Positions 8,617 through 17,490 of a stretch of DNA of 64,000 nucleotides are shown piece after piece. The stretch is from Acinetobacter gandensis (GTDB lineage: Bacteria > Pseudomonadota > Gammaproteobacteria > Pseudomonadales > Moraxellaceae). The position numbers and the translations under genes are program-made. Below the pieces are notes generated by a model that made no database searches, was not told the origin of the DNA, and worked only from the letters and a program-made list of their open reading frames with translations. The stretch spans positions 124,001-188,000 of the forward strand of contig NZ_LZDS01000023.1 of assembly GCF_001678755.1 (NCBI RefSeq), in the 5' to 3' direction. The stretch's first letter is position 1, and each line of letters opens with the position of its first letter.

Positions 8617-10791
8617 ATGAGTAACTTTAATCTCAATCCTATTTCAGCGGCTTTACTTGGGGTAGTGGCTGCGACATCCGCACTTAGTCATGCTCAAAAC
8701 ACCGAAACAACAACACAGCAAATGGAAACAATTGTCGTGTCTGCAGCAGGTTTTGAGCAAAAAATTAAGAATGCACCTGCTTCTATAAGTGTTGTAACTA
8801 AAGAAGATATTGAGAAGAAAAATGCGTCTAGTATTGCCGATTTATTGGCTGATGTTCCCGGTATAGACATTCGCGATGGCATAGGTAAAACATCAGGGCT
8901 AAACGTAAAAATGCGTGGTCTAGGTAATGACTATAGCTTAGTTTTAATTGATGGACGTCGCCAAACAACGTCATCAGACGTAACACCAAACGGTTTTGGT
9001 GAATCATCAAATGGTTATTTACCACCACTTGCTGCAATTGAGCGTATTGAAGTGATTCGTGGTCCAATGGCTACTCGCTATGGTTCAGAGGCAATGGGTG
9101 GTGTAATCAATATCATTACCAAAAAAGTTTCTGACACATGGTCAGGTAACGTTACAGTAAGTGGTAATGTTATGGAAAATAGTGAAGAAGCTGATTCTGC
9201 AAAAACTAGTTTTGTATTGAATGGCCCATTAATTAATGAACGATTAGGTTTACAAATTCGTGGTTCTTACTTAGATCGTCAAAAGTCAGAACGTATTCCT
9301 GGGACTTCTGGCCGTGACCCACGTCCAAGCGAATCAGATATTTATGACTTTGGCGGTAAATTATCATTTAACTTAAATGATAGTAATAGTTTTTGGATTG
9401 ATGGTTTCCACTCAAGCCAAAATTATAAAAATGATGATAACCGTTTAGGTACACAAGATATTCCTGGCCGTGCCAATGGTTATAAAGATGAATTAGAGTT
9501 TAACCGTGACCAAATTTCTGCTGGCCATGAAGGCAACTACGAGTTTGGCAAATGGTCTTCGTATGTTAGCCACACAACTACAGAAACTGTAGGTCGTACT
9601 ATTCCACGTAATACCTTCCCTTCTAATGCAAATGGTGGCGCAGATCGTACTTTAGAAAATACTGATTTTGTTGCTGATACACATATTGTCATGCCTATTG
9701 CTGATCATAAAATCACTGTAGGTGCCGAATATAAAGAAGCAGAAATTGCTGATGATATTGCTGGAATGGGTTCAAAATTCAAAAAGGATTCTTTGTCATT
9801 TTATGCTGAAGATGAATGGCGCCTACTGGACAGCCTTGCTTTAACCTTGGGTGGCCGTTTTGAAGATCACTCTGGTTTTGGTGGTCAATTTAGCCCCCGT
9901 GCATATTTAGTATGGAACACCAATGAAAATCTAACCCTGAAAGGTGGTGTGAGTACAGGTTACAAAGCCCCATCAGCTAAAGCCTTACATGATGGAGTAA
10001 TAAGTGTGAGCGGGCAAGGCGCTATCTTTGGTGTAGGCTCTCCTAATCTCAAACCTGAAGAATCAACCAACTATGAATTAGGTTTTAATTTTAACAAAGG
10101 CAGTTTTGATCTAACAACAACAGCTTTCTACAATAAAATTGAAAACCTAATTACTGATGGCCCAGATATTTGGAACTGCTTCTCTGAAAATAATCCAAAC
10201 CAAGCAGGTTGTGTTAGCTACGGTTCTCACATCACACAAGATAGCTTTTCTCAAAGTATCAATGCAAATGAAGCTGAAACAAAGGGAATTGAGCTAAGTT
10301 TGAAATACAGTATAATTCCAGAATGGGATATTAAAGCCGCATATACCTATATGGAAAGTGAAATTACTAAAGGTGAAAATAAAGGCTCGTACCTAAATAA
10401 CGTACCCAAAAATGCTTTTAATATGACATCTACTTGGCATATTAATCCTTCACTCGATGTTTGGTTACAGCATGAGTATAAATCAGATCGTAAACGTTAT
10501 AGTACAGTCCAAACTGCTGGTGATGCTGGTATCATTTACGCTGCAACTGGCAATAAGTTGAAGGGGTATAATTTATTTAACCTCGGTACAAGTTATAGCC
10601 TTAATGACAACATTCGTATCAATGGTTCTGTAAATAACTTATTAGATAAAGACTTCACAAGCAATGGAACTTATATCAATAGCCAAAATGTAGAGACGTC
10701 GTACTATGACTACATGACTATAGGTTCTTCAATGGCTGGAACTTACTTAGCTGGTCGTAACTACTGGCTATCAATTTCTTACGATTTCTAA
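8617..10791 (+). CDS. pirA: TonB-dependent catecholate siderophore receptor, PirA/FepA-like
   Basis: Outer-membrane gated barrel that imports ferric catecholate siderophores using TonB energy. It has a signal peptide of about 26 residues (ending LSHA), a TonB box around METIVV, a plug domain (about 45-165, including SIADLLADVPGI, RGPMATRYGSEAMGGVINIITKK) and a 22-strand barrel ending in the aromatic YWLSISYDF. The frame is open from 8557, but the promoter -10 ends at 8554 and a signal peptide begins only at 8617, where GGAA precedes ATG, so I use 8617 (724 residues). It is Fur-regulated by sequence and has its own terminator. The exact siderophore is unknown; the gene name reflects family resemblance. 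Confidence 0.85.
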   Translation: MSNFNLNPISAALLGVVAATSALSHAQNTETTTQQMETIVVSAAGFEQKIKNAPASISVVTKEDIEKKNASSIADLLADVPGIDIRDGIGKTSGLNVKMRGLGNDYSLVLIDGRRQTTSSDVTPNGFGESSNGYLPPLAAIERIEVIRGPMATRYGSEAMGGVINIITKKVSDTWSGNVTVSGNVMENSEEADSAKTSFVLNGPLINERLGLQIRGSYLDRQKSERIPGTSGRDPRPSESDIYDFGGKLSFNLNDSNSFWIDGFHSSQNYKNDDNRLGTQDIPGRANGYKDELEFNRDQISAGHEGNYEFGKWSSYVSHTTTETVGRTIPRNTFPSNANGGADRTLENTDFVADTHIVMPIADHKITVGAEYKEAEIADDIAGMGSKFKKDSLSFYAEDEWRLLDSLALTLGGRFEDHSGFGGQFSPRAYLVWNTNENLTLKGGVSTGYKAPSAKALHDGVISVSGQGAIFGVGSPNLKPEESTNYELGFNFNKGSFDLTTTAFYNKIENLITDGPDIWNCFSENNPNQAGCVSYGSHITQDSFSQSINANEAETKGIELSLKYSIIPEWDIKAAYTYMESEITKGENKGSYLNNVPKNAFNMTSTWHINPSLDVWLQHEYKSDRKRYSTVQTAGDAGIIYAATGNKLKGYNLFNLGTSYSLNDNIRINGSVNNLLDKDFTSNGTYINSQNVETSYYDYMTIGSSMAGTYLAGRNYWLSISYDF

Positions 10792-10818
10792 CTTTCAGTA
10801 CTGATAAAAAATGAAACT

Positions 10819-10847
10819 AAAAAACCTGCTTCGGCAGGTTTTTTTTA
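10819..10847 (+). terminator. terminator after the pirA-like gene
   Basis: AAAACCTGC-ttcg-GCAGGTTTTTTTT hairpin 28 bp after the stop. Confidence 0.88.
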
Positions 10848-11065
10848 TTTATAAATAAAAATACAAATTATTCATATTTAATTCACGAAGTAGCGCTTTT
10901 TTTAGAAAATTTAAAATCTCAATAAAAAAGCAACGCAATCATTATTTTATCAATATCAAATAAAAACATAACCTTAATATGTACTTGTTATATCATTACA
11001 TTAAGTAGGACTATCACAATATGATTATCTATCGTGATTTACAATTACATAAAGATGTAAGACAA

Positions 11066-11084
11066 AATAAGAATCATTATTATT
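11066..11084 (+). promoter_or_regulatory. Fur box upstream of piuA-like gene
   Basis: AATAAGAATCATTATTATT is a 19-bp near-palindrome (8 of 9 pairs) that agrees with the classic 19-bp Fur box at 13 positions. It lies 35 bp before the preferred start. A TATTAT -10 (11078-11083) overlaps it. Confidence 0.6.
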
Positions 11085-11119
11085 CGCATACAAATTCACT
11101 ATTCGAAATTGGGTTCGAA

Positions 11120-13432
11120 ATGGCCTTCATTAAAACACGTAAGAAAATTGTTTCTTCAGCAATTGCATCTTCTTTATCTGCAATTGCAGCAAATGCAATT
11201 GCACAAGAACAAACAACTCAACTTCCAACCATTAACCAAGAAGTTGTCGCTGAAAAAGCACCGAGCTTAAAAGTTGATAAATCAGCGAATACTAAATTTG
11301 TTGCTCCTCTACTTGATACACCAAAATCAGTTTCTGTTATTTCTAAGCAATTGATGGAAGATACTCAAGTTACAACTTTAAGCGATGCTTTACGTAATGT
11401 ACCTGGTATTACCCTAGGTGCTGGTGAAGGTGGCAACCCAAATGGAGACCGTCCATTTATTCGTGGTTATACCTCTGAAAACTCTATTTACGTAGATGGC
11501 GTACGTGGTGGAACATCACAGAACCGAGAAATGTTTGCAATCGAACAAGTTGAAGTCACTAAAGGTTCCGCTTCTACTCTTGGCGGTGGCGGTTCAGTTG
11601 GTGGTAGCATTAACATGATCTCTAAAGTCGCTAAAAAAGGTGATTCTTTAGAAGGTTCTGTTGGTGCAGGTACTGATGATTATCAACGTATTACTTTAGA
11701 CGGAAATAAAGATTTTGGTAATGGCATTGCTGCTCGCGTTGCAGTAATGGGTCACCACAACAATAAAGCTGGGCAAGGTGATGACGGCGCAGAATATAAG
11801 CGTGCAGGTATCGCACCAAGTATTACTTTTGGCCTAGATACACCAACACGTGCAACTTTAAGCTATTACTATTTAAAAACTGATGATCTTCCTGACTCAG
11901 GTGTTCCATATAACAATCCATTTGGATCTACTAATCCGAACTTTAATTTAAATGGCAATGGAAAACCAATTGATGTACCTCAAGGTGTTTATTACGGTTG
12001 GAAAGACCGCGATTTTCAAAAGCAAGAAAACCAAATTGGTACAATTAAACTAGAGCATGATCTAACTGATGATCTAACAATTTCAAATGTAACGACGTAT
12101 TCAAAATCTAAAAATGATTATCTCTGGACTCAACCAGATGACTCTCAAGGTAACTTCATTGATACAACTACTGGTCAGCTGAAAGATAAAGGCATTTGGC
12201 GTCGTGCGAACTCACGTATTACCGATAGTAATACATGGGGCGATCAACTGTACTTGGCAGGCAAATTCAACACTGGATCTTTGAGTCATCGTTTTAATTT
12301 AGGTGCAGAATATAGCAACCAAGAAACAGATGTTGGCGGCTATGATATAACTGATCCGAATACCGCACAAATTGGCGGAAGTATCGCTTCAGGTGCTTGT
12401 ACAATTACCAACCCAAACGGCTGGTGCACTTCAACCAACAATCCAAACTCTAAAGATGCTTGGTTAGGTTCAATTGCTGCGAATAAAGCAAAAACGACTC
12501 AAACGACAAAAACTACAGGTATTTACTTTATAGATAACATTGAAATTAACCCTCAATGGTTATTAGATCTTGGCGCTCGTTGGGATAAATTTGATACTGA
12601 GCTACTGTATAATAAAGAAGGCACCTCAGGCCGTGGTGCTTCTGCAGTTAAAATTCCTGCAGGCACTAAATATGAAAGCAACACCGATTTCTGGAGTTGG
12701 AATGCAGGTCTGACCTTCAAACCAACTGAAAATGGTGCAATTTATGCAAGTTATGCGACTTCAGCAAGCCCAGTCGGGATCAATGCAGGCGATGGCGACG
12801 GTAATGATTCTATTGGTTCTGGTAACTCAGCATCAATCAATGATCTAGACCCAGAAAAAGCACGTACTTATGAGATTGGCACAAAATGGGACATTTTTAA
12901 TAAACGTGCAAATGTGACTGCGGCAATTTTCCGTACTGAAAAACAAAATACACGTGTTGCAATTGATGCAAATACTTCTGCCAATGTCGGTGAAAGTAAA
13001 GTTGATGGTTTTGAATTGGGCTTAAACGGTAATATTACGGATAAATGGGCTGTAGCGGCAGGCTATAGCTATTTAGATAGTGAGTTAACAGAAGTTGCTT
13101 ACAACAGCAGCGATAAAGGCAATAAGTTACCGCAAATGGCTAAAAACAGTGCGACATTGTGGACTACTTATAAAGTATTACCACAGTTGACGATTGGTGG
13201 TGGCGCTATAGCTTCTGATAAAGTCTATGGCAATACTGCTAATACTAAGTTTGTACCCGGCTATGTACGCTATGATGCTATGGCTCGCTATGAAATCGAC
13301 AAAAATGTTAACTTACAGTTGAATGTAAATAACCTTTCTGACAAACGTTATTTCAGCAAAGCATATTCTTCTCACTATGCTGCAGAAGCTGAAGGCCGTA
13401 GTGCAGTACTTTCTTTAAACTTTAAATACTAA
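11120..13432 (+). CDS. piuA: TonB-dependent siderophore receptor, PiuA/Fiu-like
   Basis: Outer-membrane receptor for catecholate or catechol-like siderophores; relatives in Pseudomonas and A. baumannii also admit siderophore-drug conjugates. From 11120 it has a signal peptide (basic RKK, hydrophobic, cleavage near ANAIA/Q), a plug domain with LDTPKSVSVISKQLM, FIRGY and VEVTKGSASTLGGGGSVGGSINM, and a long barrel ending SAVLSLNFKY. The frame is open from 11021, but that would put the Fur box and promoter inside the gene and bury the signal peptide, so I use 11120 (770 residues). It is followed by piuC, the same partnership as piuA-piuC in Pseudomonas and fiu-ybiX in E. coli. Confidence 0.88.
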   Translation: MAFIKTRKKIVSSAIASSLSAIAANAIAQEQTTQLPTINQEVVAEKAPSLKVDKSANTKFVAPLLDTPKSVSVISKQLMEDTQVTTLSDALRNVPGITLGAGEGGNPNGDRPFIRGYTSENSIYVDGVRGGTSQNREMFAIEQVEVTKGSASTLGGGGSVGGSINMISKVAKKGDSLEGSVGAGTDDYQRITLDGNKDFGNGIAARVAVMGHHNNKAGQGDDGAEYKRAGIAPSITFGLDTPTRATLSYYYLKTDDLPDSGVPYNNPFGSTNPNFNLNGNGKPIDVPQGVYYGWKDRDFQKQENQIGTIKLEHDLTDDLTISNVTTYSKSKNDYLWTQPDDSQGNFIDTTTGQLKDKGIWRRANSRITDSNTWGDQLYLAGKFNTGSLSHRFNLGAEYSNQETDVGGYDITDPNTAQIGGSIASGACTITNPNGWCTSTNNPNSKDAWLGSIAANKAKTTQTTKTTGIYFIDNIEINPQWLLDLGARWDKFDTELLYNKEGTSGRGASAVKIPAGTKYESNTDFWSWNAGLTFKPTENGAIYASYATSASPVGINAGDGDGNDSIGSGNSASINDLDPEKARTYEIGTKWDIFNKRANVTAAIFRTEKQNTRVAIDANTSANVGESKVDGFELGLNGNITDKWAVAAGYSYLDSELTEVAYNSSDKGNKLPQMAKNSATLWTTYKVLPQLTIGGGAIASDKVYGNTANTKFVPGYVRYDAMARYEIDKNVNLQLNVNNLSDKRYFSKAYSSHYAAEAEGRSAVLSLNFKY

Positions 13433-13453
13433 GTTTAAATACTGGTTTTAAAA

Positions 13454-13516
13454 TAAAATCCCATAAATATTTTATGGGATTTATCCTAAATAGCCTCTTC
13501 ATAGAGGCTATTTTTG
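13454..13516 (+). terminator. double hairpin between piuA and piuC
   Basis: Two stems in series: AAATCCCATAAA/TTTATGGGATTT (13456-13482) and AAATAGCCTC/GAGGCTATTTTT (13488-13515). The second has a T-run. Some read-through into piuC is likely. Confidence 0.75.
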
Positions 13517-13562
13517 TATATGATCAAAGCATAAAAACATTACATTTTCAAAAGGTCAGGCT

Positions 13563-14246
13563 GTGATTCACCATATCCCAAATGTATTGAGCAAAGAACA
13601 AGTCACATACTTCCGCACTGAAATGGCAAAGGTGGAATGGATTGATGGGCAAAATACCACCGGTTCGCTCTCAAAAAATGTAAAAAATAATCAGCAACTC
13701 GATGTTGAACATCCGCTCACCCAGCATTTGGGCGATATCATTTTGCATGAACTATCACACCATGCCCTGTTCACTTCGGCGGCCCTCCCTTTAAACATTT
13801 TATCTCCCTATTTTAATCGTTATGAAAATGGCGAGACTTTTGGTTTTCATGTCGATAACGCAATTCGCTGGATACACGGCAGCAATAAACGCATTCGCAC
13901 TGATCTATCTTGCACGATTTTTTTAAGTGAACCTGAGGAATATGAAGGCGGTGAACTCGTCGTTGAGGATACCTATGGTTATCACGAAGTTAAACTGCCT
14001 GCAGGCGATATGATTTTATATCCATCGACCAGTGTGCATGAAGTGACACCTGTGACTGCGGGTTGCCGCATCGCTTCATTTTTTTGGCTACAAAGTATGA
14101 TTCGAGATGATGCAGATCGCCATATGCTGTTCAATCTTGACCAAAGCATTCAAAATTTGCGTATGGAGTTGGGAGATGCACATGCAGAAGTGGTCAAACT
14201 AACCAGTCTGTATCACAACCTACTTCGTAAATGGGCTGAAATTTAA
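13563..14246 (+). CDS. piuC: PKHD-type Fe(II)/2-oxoglutarate dioxygenase PiuC
   Basis: Member of the YbiX/PiuC family of iron- and 2-oxoglutarate-dependent hydroxylases found beside Fiu/PiuA receptors. The double-stranded beta-helix is recognisable: the metal ligands are His and Asp in GFHVDNA (about residue 98-100) and the distal His in TSVHEVTPV (about 159), with an Arg in the CRIASFFW strand for 2-oxoglutarate. GTG start with AGG 8 bases before it; 227 residues is standard. The substrate is not established; a role in processing imported siderophores has been suggested for the family. It follows piuA after a partial terminator. Confidence 0.9.
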   Translation: MIHHIPNVLSKEQVTYFRTEMAKVEWIDGQNTTGSLSKNVKNNQQLDVEHPLTQHLGDIILHELSHHALFTSAALPLNILSPYFNRYENGETFGFHVDNAIRWIHGSNKRIRTDLSCTIFLSEPEEYEGGELVVEDTYGYHEVKLPAGDMILYPSTSVHEVTPVTAGCRIASFFWLQSMIRDDADRHMLFNLDQSIQNLRMELGDAHAEVVKLTSLYHNLLRKWAEI

Positions 14247-14320
14247 ATTAGCATTTTCATAAATTTACCTTTAAGACTTCTTAACTTTTAAGACATTTTG
14301 CTATTAAGAATAGAAAAACT

Positions 14321-15424
14321 ATGCACACTGAAACCGTTCTAGCTCCATTGACTCAAATTCCAGCGCATTTGCAAACGATTGCAGATTATGAAGTCGAGGC
14401 TGAAAAACACCTTTCCAACATGGTGTGGCAGTACTTGCAAGGCGGTTCGATGGATGAACATAGTGTGCTTGGAAATTTGTCTCAATTTGAACACATTCAA
14501 CTACTGCCGCGCATGCTTAAGGACTTAACCCAAGGCCATACAGCGTGTGAAATTTTAGGGCAACAGTTTCCGCATCCAATTTTTGTCGCACCCATCGGAC
14601 ACCAGCAACAATTCCACCCGGAAGCAGAGGCAGCAACTGCACTCGCCGCAGAGGTTTTGGGGAGCAATATGATTCTCAGTACTTTCACCAATACTGATAT
14701 GCGGACTTTAAAACAAGACAATCCGTACAAATGGTTTCAGTTGTATTGGCAAGGTGAACGTGAAAAATCCTTAGTCCTCGTTAAAATGGCTGAAGCTCAG
14801 CAGTTTAAAGCCATCGTGGTGACGGTAGACTCTCCACATACCGGTATTCGCGATCGTGAACGCCGCGTTTTTTTCCATTTGCCTGAAGGTATGCAGCATC
14901 CGCATACGCCTGCCCATATTCCCCTACCCGAATTAAAAGACGGTGATCATCCCGTTTTTAATGGCTTGATGAAAATCGCACCAACATGGGCGGATATCCT
15001 TTGGCTCAGTCAAAACACCTCATTACCAATTATTTTAAAAGGCATTGTTAGTCCTCACGATGCCAAGTTAGCACTACAACATGGCGTGCAAGGGATTATT
15101 GTGTCGAATCATGGTGGTCGCGTTTTAGATGGCTGTATTGCTCCACTCACGGCCTTACAACTCATTAAAAAAGTCGTGCCTGCCGATTTTCCAGTTTTAT
15201 ATGATGGCGGTATTCGCCGTGGTTCTGATGTATTTAAAGCCATTGCTTTAGGTGCAGCTGCAGTATTGGTGGGGCGCCCATGCATTTACGGTTTGGCTAC
15301 GGCCGGTGCTTTAGGCGTGGCGCATGTGCTGAAAATATTAAAAGAAGAATTTGAAATTACCATGGCGTTGATGGGAACAGCTACCATCGATGAGATCAAT
15401 GAAGATTATATTTTTCAAAAATAG
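14321..15424 (+). CDS. FMN-dependent alpha-hydroxy-acid oxidase (LldD/glycolate oxidase family)
   Basis: TIM-barrel flavoenzyme that oxidises a 2-hydroxy acid such as L-lactate or glycolate to the 2-oxo acid. Family signatures are clear: VTVDSPHTGIRDRERR (substrate Arg), ILKGIVSP (Lys contacting FMN), the catalytic His in VSNHGGRVLDG (about residue 263), and the FMN-phosphate loop YDGGIRRGSDVFKAIALGA followed by VLVGRP. At 367 residues it lacks the long LldD membrane loop, so it resembles soluble oxidases. It lies 75 bp after piuC in the same direction, which ties it loosely to the iron-uptake cluster. Substrate unknown. Confidence 0.85.
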   Translation: MHTETVLAPLTQIPAHLQTIADYEVEAEKHLSNMVWQYLQGGSMDEHSVLGNLSQFEHIQLLPRMLKDLTQGHTACEILGQQFPHPIFVAPIGHQQQFHPEAEAATALAAEVLGSNMILSTFTNTDMRTLKQDNPYKWFQLYWQGEREKSLVLVKMAEAQQFKAIVVTVDSPHTGIRDRERRVFFHLPEGMQHPHTPAHIPLPELKDGDHPVFNGLMKIAPTWADILWLSQNTSLPIILKGIVSPHDAKLALQHGVQGIIVSNHGGRVLDGCIAPLTALQLIKKVVPADFPVLYDGGIRRGSDVFKAIALGAAAVLVGRPCIYGLATAGALGVAHVLKILKEEFEITMALMGTATIDEINEDYIFQK

Positions 15425-15453
15425 TGTTTTTATAGAAAAATATTTTCCCGTTA

Positions 15454-15489
15454 TGCGTGACTGACGCAAATTTAGGAAATTATTTCCGG
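15454..15489 (+). other. two small hairpins after the hydroxy-acid oxidase gene
   Basis: TGCGT-gactg-ACGCA and GGAAA-tta-TTTCC stems lie in series downstream of the stop, without a strong T-run. They may be a weak transcription end or processing site. Confidence 0.35.
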
Positions 15490-15516
15490 AATATATAGAC
15501 TAATATTTAGTTATAC

Positions 15517-15607
15517 ATTTACAAGCTCTGCGGTAAAGCTAAGTCATGCGAATCCTAAAGGATTTTTCAGACTTTCGACTAATGACTCCGAAATTAAACT
15601 TGTAAAT
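15517..15607 (+). ncRNA. structured element upstream of leuA (possible RNA)
   Basis: A 9-bp perfect closing stem (ATTTACAAG 15517-15525 with CTTGTAAAT 15599-15607) encloses an AGCT/AGCT hairpin (15524-15540) and a second stem AGTCAT/ATGACT (15542-15547 with 15582-15587). The second stem caps a hairpin AATCC-taaa-GGATT (15551-15564). This nested three-way layout looks like a folded RNA. It ends where a leuA promoter candidate begins, so it could be a separate small RNA or a leader transcribed from further upstream. I do not recognise a known riboswitch. Confidence 0.35.
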
Positions 15608-15634
15608 TGCTAGAATAGACACAATCTATATAAG
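15607..15634 (+). promoter_or_regulatory. candidate leuA promoter
   Basis: TTGCTA (15607-15612), a 16-bp spacer, and TATAAG (15629-15634), about 58 bp upstream of the leuA start. Confidence 0.5.
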
Positions 15635-15692
15635 TAGTACCTGCCGTTTATCCACGACATTTTGCTCACGGTACTATCTAAGGAGTTTTCAC

Positions 15693-17390
15693 ATGATGTT
15701 GGCAGATCCAAGCAAAAAATACCGTCGCATGTACCAACGTGTTGACTTACCAGACCGTCAATGGCCAAACAACGAAATCAATAAAGCGCCGATCTGGATG
15801 AGTACCGACCTACGTGACGGTAATCAAGCGATCTTTGAGCCAATGAACATTGAACAAAAGTTCAAAATGTTCCAAATGCTTGTGAAAATTGGTTTCAAAC
15901 ATATTGAAATCGGCTTCCCTTCTGCATCTCAAATCGACTTCGATTTTACCCGTTTGTTGATTGAAGGTGGTCATATTCCTGATGATGTTTACATCGAAGT
16001 ATTGGTTCAAGCACGTGATCATTTGATTCAACGTACTTTTGAATCGCTACAAGGTGCAAAACGTGCAATCGTGCATATATATAACTCAAACTCGCCAACA
16101 TTCCGCAATAAAGTGTTGAATGTGGACGTTGAGGGCGCTAAACAATTGGCGATCAATGCTGCAACTAAAGTCAAAGAATATGCAGCAAAACAGCCTGAAA
16201 CTGAATTTGTATTCCAATACAGTCCAGAGTGTTTTACTGCAACAGAATTAGAAGTTGCGAAAGATGTCTGTGATGCTGTCACTGAAATTTGGGAAGCATC
16301 TCCTGAGAACAAAGTGATCTTGAATTTACCAGCAACCGTTGAAGTGTCAGGTCCAAATGTCTATGCCGACCAAGTCGAATGGATGCACCGTAATTTACAA
16401 CGTCGTGACGGGGTAATTATTTCTGTGCACTGTCATAATGACCGAGGCTGTGGTATTGCAGCATCTGAATTGGCGATCATGGCAGGTGCTGACCGTGTTG
16501 AAGGTTGTGTCTTCGGTAACGGTGAGCGTACAGGTAACGTAGACGTCGCAGCAATTGCATTAAACATGTATACCCAAGGCGTTGCACCTAACTTAGATTT
16601 TTCTAACATTAACGAAATTATCTCAACAATTGAAGAATGCACAGGTTTGCCTGTACACCCTCGCCACCCATATGCTGGTGACTTGGTCTTCACCGCATTC
16701 TCTGGTTCGCATCAAGATGCCATCAAAAAAGGTTTCGAGTTCCAAAAGAACGAAGAAATGTGGGATATGCCTTACTTACCAATCGACCCTAAAGACTTGG
16801 GCCGCGATTATGACGCTGTAATTCGTGTCAATTCACAATCTGGTAAAGGTGGTATTGCGTATTTGTTAGAATCGAATTACAACGTTGTGTTGCCACGCCG
16901 TATTCAAATTGAATTCTCGCAAATTGTGCAACAAAAAACGGATGAACAAGGTACTGAGATTTCAGCGCAAGCAATTTGGTCTTTATTCAAAGAAACCTAT
17001 GTTGCTGCAAAAGACTCACATTACGCAGCGAAAAATTATCGTTTACACGATGAAAATGGCAAACAAGTCATTGAATTAGACATCGAAGTAAATGGTGAAA
17101 CGCAACAATTGCGCGGTGAAGGCAATGGTCCAATCTCTGCTATTTTGAATGCACTTCAGTTACCAATTGATGTTTTAAGCTATGAAGAACGTAGCATTAG
17201 CTCTGGTGCACATGCAAAAGCATTGGCATTGGTTGAGATTCAAGTGAAAGGCACTGGTAAATCAGCATTTGGTGCTGGGGTACATGACAACATTGTCACT
17301 GCATCGATTGAAGCAATTATTGCTAGTACTAACCGTTTGATCGAGCAAGGTGTTTTGAGCACTGAGCAAGTGATGGCTGCTGCGGTATAA
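15693..17390 (+). CDS. leuA: 2-isopropylmalate synthase
   Basis: Condenses acetyl-CoA with 3-methyl-2-oxobutanoate, the first committed step of leucine synthesis. The TIM-barrel catalytic domain shows the metal and active-site motif DLRDGNQA (about residues 40-47), SVHCHNDRGCG (about 245) and GNGERTGN. The C-terminal regulatory (LeuA dimer) domain runs from about 430 and ends with the GAGVHDNIVTASIEAI stretch, which usually binds leucine for feedback inhibition. At 565 residues it is the long actinobacterial/gammaproteobacterial type. AAGGAG lies 7 bases before the ATG. It stands alone, away from leuBCD, with a terminator at 17428. Confidence 0.95.
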   Translation: MMLADPSKKYRRMYQRVDLPDRQWPNNEINKAPIWMSTDLRDGNQAIFEPMNIEQKFKMFQMLVKIGFKHIEIGFPSASQIDFDFTRLLIEGGHIPDDVYIEVLVQARDHLIQRTFESLQGAKRAIVHIYNSNSPTFRNKVLNVDVEGAKQLAINAATKVKEYAAKQPETEFVFQYSPECFTATELEVAKDVCDAVTEIWEASPENKVILNLPATVEVSGPNVYADQVEWMHRNLQRRDGVIISVHCHNDRGCGIAASELAIMAGADRVEGCVFGNGERTGNVDVAAIALNMYTQGVAPNLDFSNINEIISTIEECTGLPVHPRHPYAGDLVFTAFSGSHQDAIKKGFEFQKNEEMWDMPYLPIDPKDLGRDYDAVIRVNSQSGKGGIAYLLESNYNVVLPRRIQIEFSQIVQQKTDEQGTEISAQAIWSLFKETYVAAKDSHYAAKNYRLHDENGKQVIELDIEVNGETQQLRGEGNGPISAILNALQLPIDVLSYEERSISSGAHAKALALVEIQVKGTGKSAFGAGVHDNIVTASIEAIIASTNRLIEQGVLSTEQVMAAAV

Positions 17391-17427
17391 GCAATAGCAA
17401 TAATAAATAGCACTAAAATGACTTTAG

Positions 17428-17456
17428 AAGGATACCCTCAAGTGGTATCCTTTTAT
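17428..17456 (+). terminator. leuA terminator
   Basis: AAGGATACC-ctcaagt-GGTATCCTTTTATT hairpin 38 bp after the stop. Confidence 0.82.
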
Positions 17457-17490
17457 TATTCATACTAAAGATTTAAGGCGAATATTTCCT

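Noticed and set aside
15517-15607. A tRNA-like element in the leuA leader
   Set aside because: Length is near 90 but there is no T-loop GGTTCGA motif, no anticodon arm and no CCA-compatible acceptor; it is listed as a structured element instead.
15648-15656. DnaA-like 9-mer TTATCCACG in the leuA upstream region
   Set aside because: One mismatch and a single copy; not meaningful alone.
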